Shown here one piece after another: positions 1 to 7,818 of a stretch of DNA of 64,000 nucleotides. This DNA is from JAGOTP01 sp964582475. Its GTDB lineage: Bacteria > Patescibacteriota > Patescibacteriia > 2-12-FULL-60-25. The number at the start of each line of letters is the position of its first letter. The first letter of the stretch is position 1. A program made the position numbers and the translations under genes. The stretch is taken from NCBI GenBank assembly GCA_964582475.1, contig CAZOQS010000004.1:1-64000 (forward strand), written 5' to 3'. Under the pieces are notes generated by a model. The model was not told where the DNA came from. It made no database searches and saw only the letters and a list, made by a program, of their open reading frames with translations.

Positions 1-5
1 TTTGG

Positions 6-263
6 TCATGTCTGAGACAGGAAATAGGTGCGAGCAGCGAGATAGAGGGGCTCCAGCACAAAACTTAATGGTTTTTCAATCGCCATTTTGCGGGCGGCCC
101 ACAAGGCCGTCCATTGTGTTTTAGAAGGAAATTCGCCAATGGATCCGGATGGATATGGACTTTGCTCCTGATTTATTACCACCACTTTTTTGTCCGACAG
201 ACAGAGGTTCGAGCCGAAGATTTTTTGTGCAAGGGATTTGGGGAAAAACCGAATGACCCTCAC
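6..263 (-). pseudogene. Duplicate C-terminal fragment of the recombinase, with an alternative tail
   Basis: This 85-residue reading frame carries the same roughly 63 residues as recombinase positions 452-514 because it lies on the left inverted-repeat arm. It ends differently, with PLYLAARTYFLSQT. It has no recombinase catalytic domain and no clear start signal. It is either a remnant of a second element copy or the tail the recombinase would gain if the DNA between the arms inverted. It is unlikely to be expressed as it stands. Confidence 0.5.
51..239 (-). repeat. Left arm of a 189-bp perfect inverted repeat
   Basis: The reverse complement of 51-239 matches 1925-2113 base for base by eye. 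The outer edge of both arms is CTCCAGCAC; in the right arm the CTCCA is the 3' end of tRNA-Gly. The flanks differ beyond the arms. The arm encodes, on the minus strand and in the same frame, the C-terminal part of the serine recombinase found at 572. An assembly artefact near a contig end is possible because the arm lies close to base 1. Confidence 0.9.
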
Positions 264-279
264 ACTCAGCCGTATTGCT

Positions 280-489
280 CTAATACTTTAATAATTCACT
301 GGACGTTGTACGAAATGCTTTCGCAAACTTTTCAATCGTCGTTAAGGATGGATTTCTCACTCCACGTTCAATGCCGCTGATATACGCGCGATGCACGTCT
401 AACAGCTTCGCCAAATCTCCTTGCGACATATCTTTTTTGAGTCGTATTTCTCTCACTCTTTTTCCAAAGAGTATGGCTGGATTTTTCAT
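280..489 (-). CDS. XRE-family helix-turn-helix regulator
   Basis: A 69-residue single-domain DNA-binding protein of the Cro/C1 (XRE) family. A helix-turn-helix lies at about residues 20-45 (MSQGDLAKLLDVHRAYISGI) and is followed by the typical ERGVRNPSL stretch. It is divergent from the recombinase at 572, and an AGTATAA/TTATACT palindrome lies between them, so it is probably the repressor of the recombinase and of itself, like a small lysogeny switch. It sits inside the inverted-repeat-bounded element. The family call is firm; the repressor role is inferred. Confidence 0.85.
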   Translation of the reverse strand: MKNPAILFGKRVREIRLKKDMSQGDLAKLLDVHRAYISGIERGVRNPSLTTIEKFAKAFRTTSSELLKY

Positions 490-503
490 AAGTTTTATTG
501 TTC

Positions 504-531
504 TTGCAAACAGTATAAAGGTTGTTATACT
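504..531 (+). promoter_or_regulatory. Recombinase promoter
   Basis: TTGCAA at 504-509, 16-nt spacer, TATACT at 526-531. The start codon is 40 nt downstream, with no obvious Shine-Dalgarno sequence. Confidence 0.55.
512..531. promoter_or_regulatory. Palindromic operator between the XRE gene and the recombinase
   Basis: AGTATAA, a 6-nt spacer, then TTATACT form a perfect inverted repeat. Its right half contains the predicted recombinase -10 box (TATACT, 526-531). This is the expected place for a Cro/C1-type dimer to repress. Confidence 0.65.
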
Positions 532-571
532 GATGAGTATATAGAAAGCAATAAGTCTACATATTTATCAT

Positions 572-2218
572 ATGCCCTCCTATTTCCTCTACGCTCGCAA
601 GTCGACCGACATCGAGGACAAGCAAGTCCTCTCGATTGAAACGCAATTAACCGAATTGCGTGCCTTAGCCAAAGAGCAGAATCTAAAGATCGCCTCTGAA
701 TTCATCGAAAAGCAATCGGCGAAGTCTTTAGGTCGTCCCGTTTTCACGGATATGCTCTCTCGCCTTGAAAATAGAGAAGCGAATGGGATCATTTGTTGGA
801 AGCTCGATCGCTTAGCCCGTAATCCTGTCGATGGGGGACAGATCAGTTGGTTCTTACAACGCGGTATCATCGAACACATCCAAACACATGAACGAAGCTA
901 TCACCCAACAGATAATGTCCTTCTCATGAGTATGGAATTTGGCATGGCCAATCAGTTCATCTTAGATTTGAGCTCAAATACCAAGCGAGGTCTCCGAGAA
1001 AAAGTCCGCCAAGGTGACTATCCTAGTCGTGCCCCAATCGGCTATCTCAACGATAGTCGCACGAAAACAATCATTGTCGACAAACGGATCTCAAAAATTA
1101 TTAAGGAAATGTTTGAGCTCTATGCGAAGGGCGATCAACGTCTCGAGGATATTTCTATCGCCTTTAAAGCACGTGGTATTGCCGCCGTAAAGAGCGGCAA
1201 ACGGTTTAAGCGTGGTCGAATCACTTCCATCCTTTCAGATCCATTCTATTATGGATTTTTCGAATATAAAGGCGAACTTCATCCGGGACGACATAAACCA
1301 ATTATCACCAAGCAGCTATTTGATCAGGTTCAAGTCGTGCTAAGACGTCGCGGTCATCGAAGAGATAACCCTAAAAACCTCCCAGAGCCCCTCTGCGGTC
1401 TTTTTAAGTGCGCAGAGTGCAATTGTTCCATCACCGCCGAACGAAAGATCAAGCGCCAACAGAACGGCAACACACACTATTACACCTACTATCGTTGTAC
1501 CAAAAAGAAGACTTTTTGTTCCCAGCCCTTTATTCGTGAGGAGGAATTGGATAGCCAATTATCCAACCTCCTCAAACCCTATGCCATGCCGAAGGCATGG
1601 GCGGATGGCCTGAACCAGAGGGCAGAGCAAGACATGGTGGAATCGACTCAAGCCACAGCCCCTTTCCTCCAAGGCTTGCGATCAAAGATCGTTGAGCTTG
1701 ATCGCAAACTCGCCCGCCTCAAAGAGCTCTATCTTGATCAGGATATTGATCAAGCAGAGTTCCGTCATGACAAGAACGAGTTCTTGTCAGAAAAGAAGTC
1801 GCTAGAGGAGCAAATTGCTCGTCTTGAACGCCAACAGAACGTTTGGCTCGAACCTTTCCAAAACTGGCTCAAAGAAGCTCAAATGGTGGATGAAATTGCT
1901 ATTTCATCCGTTCTGACTTCAAAAAAATCCCTTGCACAAAAAATCTTCGGCTCGAACCTCTGTCTGTCGGACAAAAAAGTGGTGGTAATAAATCAGGAGC
2001 AAAGTCCATATCCATCCGGATCCATTGGCGAATTTCCTTCTAAAACACAATGGACGGCCTTGTGGGCCGCCCGCAAAATGGCGATTGAAAAACCATTAAG
2101 TTTTGTGCTGGAGCGGGTGAGGGGAATCGAACCCCTCTCAGCAGGTTGGAAACCTGCGGTAATAGCCACTATACGACACCCGCGTGGGTCGTTTGTGGGA
2201 CTATACTCGCAGATTTAA
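572..2218 (+). CDS. Large serine recombinase (integrase)
   Basis: A 548-residue large serine recombinase. The N-terminal resolvase domain has the motif YARKS with the nucleophile Ser11, and WKLDRLAR further on. A Recombinase domain follows, then a zinc ribbon at about residues 274-320 (CGLFKCAEC ... RCTKKKTFC) and a coiled-coil region. Such enzymes integrate, excise or invert DNA at att sites through a Ser-DNA intermediate. The last roughly 95 codons are unusual: residues 452-514 are encoded by the right inverted-repeat arm, and the final tail is read antisense through tRNA-Gly and ends 4 nt inside the 3' end of rlmI. The natural C-terminus is therefore uncertain. Confidence 0.93.
   Translation: MPSYFLYARKSTDIEDKQVLSIETQLTELRALAKEQNLKIASEFIEKQSAKSLGRPVFTDMLSRLENREANGIICWKLDRLARNPVDGGQISWFLQRGIIEHIQTHERSYHPTDNVLLMSMEFGMANQFILDLSSNTKRGLREKVRQGDYPSRAPIGYLNDSRTKTIIVDKRISKIIKEMFELYAKGDQRLEDISIAFKARGIAAVKSGKRFKRGRITSILSDPFYYGFFEYKGELHPGRHKPIITKQLFDQVQVVLRRRGHRRDNPKNLPEPLCGLFKCAECNCSITAERKIKRQQNGNTHYYTYYRCTKKKTFCSQPFIREEELDSQLSNLLKPYAMPKAWADGLNQRAEQDMVESTQATAPFLQGLRSKIVELDRKLARLKELYLDQDIDQAEFRHDKNEFLSEKKSLEEQIARLERQQNVWLEPFQNWLKEAQMVDEIAISSVLTSKKSLAQKIFGSNLCLSDKKVVVINQEQSPYPSGSIGEFPSKTQWTALWAARKMAIEKPLSFVLERVRGIEPLSAGWKPAVIATIRHPRGSFVGLYSQI
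1925..2113 (+). repeat. Right arm of the 189-bp inverted repeat, ending in tRNA-Gly
   Basis: Inverted copy of 51-239. Its right end covers the CCA, the discriminator and one acceptor-stem base of the tRNA-Gly gene, so the tRNA 3' end is a likely attachment site for the element. Confidence 0.9.
2109..2183 (-). tRNA. tRNA-Gly (anticodon TCC)
   Basis: The acceptor stem GCGGGTG pairs with CACCCGC, followed by T and an encoded CCA. The anticodon arm is GCAGG-TTTCCAA-CCTGC, giving anticodon TCC (reads GGA). The T arm is GAGGGGTTCGATTCCCCTC. Its 3' end lies at the edge of the recombinase element's right repeat arm, and it is antisense to the last codons of the recombinase frame. Confidence 0.95.
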
Positions 2219-3468
2219 AAAGTCTTCGCAAGTGCTGAACTCTGGACAGTGCTCGTGACCTGGAGGATGACCGTTTTAAGGTAGCGTCCTTCTGGAAATG
2301 AGAGCAGCTCTGCGTGATCTACGTCGTGACCGATCCATTCAAGGAGTCGAACCTGTTTGCCAGAGCGCCCGGCTGCAATACGGAGCATCGAGCGGAAGTC
2401 TTCTGGGCTGATACGCCCAGAGCAGGAGCTTGTGACCAAAATTCCTCCAACGGGGAGATGGCGTAAGCAGGAGGTGTTTAAGAAGGTATAGGCCTTCAGA
2501 GCTTGCTCTGCATGTGAGCCATCTTTGGTGAGGGCGGGTGGGTCACAAATAATTAAATCGTATGGGCCACCGGGGAGGGCTTCCGCTTCGAGCATCGGAA
2601 AAATGTCCGCTTCGATGAATTCACAAACGGACTCATTGTCGGCATCGAAGCCATTCAAGGTTGTAGTTTTCTCAGCTGTTTCTAGGGCTGTGAGCGATGC
2701 ATCCACGTTTTGTACAAACGTTGCTCCGCCCTTCAACGCATGGACACCGAAGGCTCCCGTGTAGCTGAAGAGGTTGATGACGCGGCGGTTCTTCGCGAGA
2801 TGTTTCACGGCCAAACGCGCAGGACGCTGATCGAGAAAGAACCCGGTTTTTTGTCCCTTCAAGACATCGGCTAAAAACTGAACGCCATCTTCAAGGAAGG
2901 GGACGAGTTCTTCGACGGTTCCATGATGGACTTCAACTTCACGCTTCGTGAGACCTTCGAGGCGACGAGCTTCGACGTCTGAACGTTCAACGATAGCGAA
3001 ATCCGTGGACTGGTTGGCGGCAAACTGTTTCAAGCCTTCGATGATTTCCGCGCGGAGCAAGTCCATGCCGAGCGTATGAAGTTGGAAGACGTAGGTAGAA
3101 TCGTAGCGATCGACGATCAAGCCACCGAGGCCATCCGTTTCCGCGTGTGCGAGGCGATAGCCCGTGGTGTTTGCGGGGAGGTGAGCAATCTTCCAGTCGT
3201 GTAGCTCTTGAAAGCGTTTGGCGAAGAACGCGGCGTCGATTTTGGTTGCAGCGTTTTGAGTCAAAATACGAATACGAATCGACGTTTTTGGATTCCACGT
3301 TCCGAGCCCGAGCGTCTTTCCAAGGCTGTCTTGAATTTCAACGATGGCGCCTGGTTCGGCATTTATCGGATGGACATCGATGGCCTCCGAAAAGACCCAA
3401 GGATGGCCGGCGCGGACGGGGATGTGTCGGCCAACTTTGAGTTTGGCAAACGGACGGGAAGAAGACAT
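2215..3468 (-). CDS. rlmI: Class I SAM-dependent rRNA methyltransferase, RlmI-like
   Basis: A 417-residue protein of the RlmI (YccW) family, which methylates a 23S rRNA cytosine (C1962 in E. coli) at C5. A PUA domain occupies about the first 80 residues (HPWVFSEAI). The Rossmann methyltransferase domain has RVINLFSYTGAFG as the SAM-binding loop, the DPPAL motif, and SSCSG near the C-terminus. The length is close to the E. coli enzyme. The gene converges on the recombinase element with a 4-nt overlap and starts at an ATG without an obvious Shine-Dalgarno sequence. The exact target base is inferred from the family. Confidence 0.9.
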   Translation of the reverse strand: MSSSRPFAKLKVGRHIPVRAGHPWVFSEAIDVHPINAEPGAIVEIQDSLGKTLGLGTWNPKTSIRIRILTQNAATKIDAAFFAKRFQELHDWKIAHLPANTTGYRLAHAETDGLGGLIVDRYDSTYVFQLHTLGMDLLRAEIIEGLKQFAANQSTDFAIVERSDVEARRLEGLTKREVEVHHGTVEELVPFLEDGVQFLADVLKGQKTGFFLDQRPARLAVKHLAKNRRVINLFSYTGAFGVHALKGGATFVQNVDASLTALETAEKTTTLNGFDADNESVCEFIEADIFPMLEAEALPGGPYDLIICDPPALTKDGSHAEQALKAYTFLNTSCLRHLPVGGILVTSSCSGRISPEDFRSMLRIAAGRSGKQVRLLEWIGHDVDHAELLSFPEGRYLKTVILQVTSTVQSSALAKTF

Positions 3469-3510
3469 AGCGGCAAGTATGCCCTGGATTGCAAAAAACG
3501 TCCATGTTTA

Positions 3511-3540
3511 TTGACAAAAATCAGCTTTTAACCCTATGAT
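3511..3540 (+). promoter_or_regulatory. Promoter of the HIT-protein gene
   Basis: TTGACA at 3511-3516, 18-nt spacer, TATGAT at 3535-3540. The ATG at 3553 is only 12 nt beyond the -10 box, so the transcript would have a leader of a few bases at most. Confidence 0.75.
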
Positions 3541-3552
3541 CGTACATTCGAT

Positions 3553-4035
3553 ATGGACGTAAACACCCGCCCGTTGCGTCGAGGATCGGTCCTGGTGGGG
3601 CTTATTCTTGGGCTTGGACTCGGGGTCATTATCGGTGTCGGGGCACTTCGCCCCTTTGAGCCTCGCTCGTTGCTCGCCTGGAAAACTTGTGAAGATCGCT
3701 CGTGCCTTCGCACAAATGAGCTTATTGGCTTAGCCGCAGCTGTTGGTGTGAAGTATACGCCAGGAGTATTGCCAGGGGTTGTCCGTGAGACGGCCTATTC
3801 GATCGCCCTCCGTCATCCGGTGCCGGAAGCTCGTGCACACTATATTATTATCCCAAAAAAGGACATCAAAAATATCGGTGAGCTGAGTGACGCGGATCAG
3901 GTCTATCTTCTAGACGCATTCGCCCTGATTCAGGACCTAATCAAAACAGAACGCTTGCAAACCTACCTGGTAAAAACAAACGGCCCCGGCTATCAAGACG
4001 TGGCCTATCTCCACTTTCATCTCATGGCGGAGTAG
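3553..4035 (+). CDS. Membrane-anchored HIT-family protein
   Basis: A 160-residue protein with one N-terminal membrane segment (about residues 12-32), followed by a HIT domain of the nucleotidyl hydrolase/transferase superfamily. The histidine triad near the C-terminus reads Y152-L-H154-F-H156-L-M. The first His of the usual H-x-H-x-H motif is therefore Tyr, while the middle, nucleophilic His is kept. HIT proteins usually cleave nucleotide phosphoramidates or dinucleoside polyphosphates in the cytosol, so an anchor is unusual. Substrate unknown. Predicted start is nearly leaderless. Confidence 0.75.
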   Translation: MDVNTRPLRRGSVLVGLILGLGLGVIIGVGALRPFEPRSLLAWKTCEDRSCLRTNELIGLAAAVGVKYTPGVLPGVVRETAYSIALRHPVPEARAHYIIIPKKDIKNIGELSDADQVYLLDAFALIQDLIKTERLQTYLVKTNGPGYQDVAYLHFHLMAE

Positions 4036-4044
4036 GTTGTTGTA

Positions 4045-5574
4045 TTAGTGTCCTCTATTTTTGATGAGATCTCCAACGAGCACTAATGCTTCGTCTTTTG
4101 TTTGAATGGTTCCTTGGTCGCGCGCGTGTTCGATGGTTCGCATGAGATCGCCGATGTAGGGGCCGGGTTCGAGTTGGAACAGTTCGATCAGCTCGTGACC
4201 CATGACGAGCGGATGAAGCGCTTCTTCATCGAGCTTTTCTCGGATGATCGTTTCGGCGAAGAGTGCGCCATATGGGTCAGGGCGGGTGTCCGCATCGGGG
4301 AAGCCACGACCACGAAAATCAGCTTCGGCGGACGCGTGCATCACTCTCCAGTTGAGTGGTTTGATTTTCTTCAGAAGGGTCCGAATCGCGTTCGCGTAGC
4401 TTGCATCTGTGAGCTCACCTTTTTCCTTTTTAATATAATATTCACTTGGACGCAGGTGATGGAGCGCAATCATCCGAGCGGCGTGCACGACCGATTCGGA
4501 AAAACGCAGACGACCGCAGAACGCGATGGTCGGTGCTTCGCCCGCTTCTTGATGGCCGGCGGAGGTCCAGCGCATGACGCCTTTCTTCTCTGTGCGGAAC
4601 GTGGTGGGCGGCTTTCCTAAGTCATGGCAAAGCGCTCCCAGCACCGCTTGAAGCTGTTCTTCGTAGGTGAGCGCTGCATTTTCTGCGCGACGAATAATCT
4701 TCGCCGCTTGGTTCACGACGAGCATTGTATGAATCCAGACATCTCCTTCCGGATGCCATTCGGGTTCTTGCTGTGTGCCGATGAGGGACTGAAGTTCCGG
4801 ATAGTCGCGTTCGATCATTCCAAGCTCACGCATAAGCTCAAAGCCAATCGAGGGCTGTTCGGCGAGCAAGAGGAGCTTGATTAACTCATCCGTGATGCGC
4901 TCGGGGGAGAGTTCTGTGAGATGCCCTTCTTTCACCATTCGCTCCATGAGCTCGCGTGAAGCGCTCTCGAGGGTGAAGGCAAAGCGGGCCAAGAATTGCA
5001 CGGCACGATAGACGCGGAGAGGATCGTCCACGAAGGTCAGAGGATCAACAACGCGCAATAATCCTGCACGCAGATCTTCCTGGCCGTTCCAGGGATCAAC
5101 CAGTTCACCGGTGAGGGGATCGAGGGAGATCGCATTGACCGTAAAGTCACGTCGTTGAGCTGCTTCTCGCTGGGGCAGATATGGATTGGTATTTACCGCG
5201 AACCCTTTGTGGCCGGGAGCTGTTTTTGACTCGGTACGAGGAATTGCTACATCAAACTCAACACCATGCGAGAGGTGGACTTTGAGAATGCCGAACGCGC
5301 GTCCGACATCGTGTACTTGGCCCGGGAAAAGCGTTTCAAGCAGTTCCTGCAAACGTTCCGGCTCTACGCCAAAGATTTCAACGTCCGCATCTTTTGGGGG
5401 TTGGTTGAGGAGGAGATCGCGCACATAGCCACCGACAATGAATGCGCGTGGTGGAGTTTTGTGTTCTGGATGCGCAGGTTCTTTTGCAACGGCTTTCGCG
5501 AGATCAAGAATAGCTCCGACTAAGAGCGGGTTTTGATCCTGAAGTCTTTGCAATAGGAGAGCGGAATCGGACAT
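4045..5574 (-). CDS. cca: tRNA nucleotidyltransferase (CCA-adding) with HD domain
   Basis: Class II polymerase-beta-type nucleotidyltransferase. GGYVRD lies at about residues 48-53, followed by the metal-binding KDADVEIFG and RRDFTVNAIS, then an RNA-binding helical region with a typical DPLRVYRAVQF motif. A C-terminal HD domain has LCHDLGKP. It adds or repairs CCA at tRNA 3' ends, although the tRNAs in this window encode CCA themselves. A TTG start at 5610 would overlap hflX by 20 nt; I prefer the ATG at 5574 (MSDSALLLQ), 16 nt after the hflX stop. A poly(A)-polymerase role cannot be excluded. Confidence 0.88.
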   Translation of the reverse strand: MSDSALLLQRLQDQNPLLVGAILDLAKAVAKEPAHPEHKTPPRAFIVGGYVRDLLLNQPPKDADVEIFGVEPERLQELLETLFPGQVHDVGRAFGILKVHLSHGVEFDVAIPRTESKTAPGHKGFAVNTNPYLPQREAAQRRDFTVNAISLDPLTGELVDPWNGQEDLRAGLLRVVDPLTFVDDPLRVYRAVQFLARFAFTLESASRELMERMVKEGHLTELSPERITDELIKLLLLAEQPSIGFELMRELGMIERDYPELQSLIGTQQEPEWHPEGDVWIHTMLVVNQAAKIIRRAENAALTYEEQLQAVLGALCHDLGKPPTTFRTEKKGVMRWTSAGHQEAGEAPTIAFCGRLRFSESVVHAARMIALHHLRPSEYYIKKEKGELTDASYANAIRTLLKKIKPLNWRVMHASAEADFRGRGFPDADTRPDPYGALFAETIIREKLDEEALHPLVMGHELIELFQLEPGPYIGDLMRTIEHARDQGTIQTKDEALVLVGDLIKNRGH

Positions 5575-5590
5575 AGCCGTAGGGTACGGC

Positions 5591-6736
5591 TTAGTTTGTC
5601 CCTTCGGCAAGTCGGGTTTGGAGTTGTTTGATCAGTGTTTCGAGACCCACACGCGTACCAGCCGACACAAAGACGGGGGAGTACGCCCCATACTTCTTCG
5701 CAAGTGTTTTTTCTGGGACGCGCTTCATCAGGTCTACTTTGTTGAACGCGTAGATTTTAGGGGTGTTTTGGACACCAAGTTCATCCAGAATCGCTTCCAC
5801 CTCTTTGATCTTCGCTTCACGATGTGGATCGCTGACATCGATTACATGCAGAATCAAATCGGCATCGATCGTCTCATCGAGCGTTGAACGAAAGGCTTGG
5901 ATCAGTTGAGGAGGAAGATCTTGAATGAAGCCGATTGTGTCAGAGAGGAGGATCTCTTCGCCTTGTGGCCGTCCATTGGCGGCGGCTTCTTTTTCGATCC
6001 AGAGTTTGCCGACACGTGTGTCGAGGGTCGCGAAGAGTTGGTTTGCAACGTACGCTCCTTTTTTGGTTAACGCATTCAAGAGCGAGGATTTGCCCGCGTT
6101 TGTGTAGCCAACGATCGAAACGGTTTTCAATCCAAGACGATCACGGCGAGTACGGTGGCCAGCACGTCCGATGGCAAGTTTCGCGAGTTCATCTTTCAGA
6201 TGCTTTTCTTGTCCCGCCAAGTGACGCTTCATGATCTCGGTATTCGTTTCTCCTTGTCCGCCACGTCCACCAATTCCACCAGACTGCTGCATGAGTTCCA
6301 TGCCCATGCCGAAGATGCGTGGTCCCATGTGGCGAATAGCCGCTAGCTTGATTTGAAGTTTCGCTTCACTCGTCTTCGCGTGCTTATCGAAGATTTTCAG
6401 AATCAGATCAACCCGGTCCCACGCGCGCAGGCCTTGTTTGCGGAGAAGTTCCCCCAATTCAAACATCTGCTTTGGTTTGAGGAGGTTGTTGACGATAATC
6501 AACTCGCATTTTTCGGTTTGAGCGAGCTGGATCAGCTCTTCGATTTTTCCTGGGCCGATGTAGGTTTTGTAATTCGGAATGGCACGGCGCTGCAGGGTTT
6601 TTACGACCACAATACCCCCATAAGTTTTGGTTAAGGCATCGAGCTCTGTGAGGCGGCGTTCGGCGGTTTCTTTGGTCATCTCGGGGGAGACGACGTCGAT
6701 TAAAATAGCTCTTGGTGTGAGGGTAAGTCGGTTCAT
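5591..6736 (-). CDS. hflX: GTPase HflX
   Basis: A 381-residue HflX GTPase, a ribosome-splitting and rescue factor in known bacteria. The N-terminal HflX domain has the TYIGPGKIEEL signature (about 58-68) and the glycine-rich GGIGGRGGQGE linker (about 153-163). The G domain has VGYTNAGKSS (G1, about 209-218), DTIGF (G3) and NKVD (G4). It lies upstream of cca on the same strand with a 16-nt gap and probably shares a transcript. Confidence 0.95.
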   Translation of the reverse strand: MNRLTLTPRAILIDVVSPEMTKETAERRLTELDALTKTYGGIVVVKTLQRRAIPNYKTYIGPGKIEELIQLAQTEKCELIIVNNLLKPKQMFELGELLRKQGLRAWDRVDLILKIFDKHAKTSEAKLQIKLAAIRHMGPRIFGMGMELMQQSGGIGGRGGQGETNTEIMKRHLAGQEKHLKDELAKLAIGRAGHRTRRDRLGLKTVSIVGYTNAGKSSLLNALTKKGAYVANQLFATLDTRVGKLWIEKEAAANGRPQGEEILLSDTIGFIQDLPPQLIQAFRSTLDETIDADLILHVIDVSDPHREAKIKEVEAILDELGVQNTPKIYAFNKVDLMKRVPEKTLAKKYGAYSPVFVSAGTRVGLETLIKQLQTRLAEGTN

Positions 6737-6886
6737 AGGGACAATTCAAAATTAGGATTCAATCAAATGTGATGGCTTTTGATTTCTTCTTCCAGCGAAC
6801 AAGATTAAATCTTCATGGTCGTTTTTAGGTGTTGAATACAAATAAGCATAGCTCAACTCGTGTTGAGAGACAATAAAACCGTCTTT

Positions 6887-7804
6887 TTACGCTTTCCCCG
6901 CGCTGCCAAAGAGTTTAATTTTTTGTCGTGCCACTTCCGTCATGAGAAGGGAAGCGGGAGCGAGGAACTTCCGCGGATCGATCACTGTTGGGAGCTCGTC
7001 GATCGCTTCACGAATACCGGCGGTGAAGGCCAGGCGGAGATCTGTGTCGATGTTCACTTTGGTGATGCCGAGCTTGATGGCGGCGGCAATATCTTTGTCG
7101 AGAACGCCGCGAGCCGCACCGAGTTTGGCGCCATGATGCTCCGCGAGATCAATCAAATCTTCACGCACGCCAGAAGCGCCGTGTAAGACGAGTGGAATTT
7201 TGATACGACGGGCAATCTCTTTTAATCGCTCTAGGTCGAGGCGGGGGAGTCCTTCGAACTTGTAGGCACCGTGAGCGGTTCCGATCGAAATCGCTAAGCT
7301 GTCGCAGCCGGTTTCTTTTGCAAAGCGGACAGCTTCGTCTGGATTTGTGAGGAAGGCTTCTGCATCACTCACAGATACGTGGTCTTCTACGCCGCGAATC
7401 GCTCCGATTTCTGCTTCGACGGAGAGTTTCTTTGCTTTCGCCCAACCAACCACCTTTTTGGTGGTGGCAATGTTTTCTTCAAATGGTAAACGCGACGCAT
7501 CGATCATGACGCTCGTGTAGCCGTGTTTGATCGCTTCTTTGATCGTGTCGAGATTCTTCCCGTGATCAAGATGGAGGACGATCGGAATTTTCGCTTCCGC
7601 GGCAACGCGTGCGATGGCGATGAGATATTTTATTCCCGCATATTCAATCGCGCCTTCGCTGGTTTGCAGAATGACAGGGGATTTCAGTTCGATGGCCGCC
7701 TTGAGTACAGCCTCGACCATCTCAAGGTTATTGATGTTAAAGGCAGGAACCGCAAAGCCTTCTTTGCGTGCCTTTATGAGAAGCTTTTTGGAAGAAATGA
7801 GCAT
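6887..7804 (-). CDS. fba: Class II fructose-bisphosphate aldolase family protein
   Basis: A 305-residue class II (zinc) ketose-bisphosphate aldolase. It has FAVPAFNINNLE near the N-terminus, the zinc-binding VLHLDHGK, VEAEIGAI, and LVLHGASGV followed by NIDTDLR phosphate-binding loops. The expected reaction is reversible cleavage of fructose-1,6-bisphosphate to DHAP and glyceraldehyde-3-phosphate; tagatose-type specificity cannot be excluded. It follows a PfkB kinase by 14 nt on the same strand, which would supply a sugar bisphosphate or phosphate. It has no Shine-Dalgarno sequence; TTCTTTTT precedes the ATG. Confidence 0.92.
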   Translation of the reverse strand: MLISSKKLLIKARKEGFAVPAFNINNLEMVEAVLKAAIELKSPVILQTSEGAIEYAGIKYLIAIARVAAEAKIPIVLHLDHGKNLDTIKEAIKHGYTSVMIDASRLPFEENIATTKKVVGWAKAKKLSVEAEIGAIRGVEDHVSVSDAEAFLTNPDEAVRFAKETGCDSLAISIGTAHGAYKFEGLPRLDLERLKEIARRIKIPLVLHGASGVREDLIDLAEHHGAKLGAARGVLDKDIAAAIKLGITKVNIDTDLRLAFTAGIREAIDELPTVIDPRKFLAPASLLMTEVARQKIKLFGSAGKA

Positions 7805-7818
7805 AAAAAGAACGGAGA

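Noticed and set aside
1..60. A second tRNA 3' end at the left repeat border
   Set aside because: The CTCCA is present, but there is no T arm or acceptor stem upstream.
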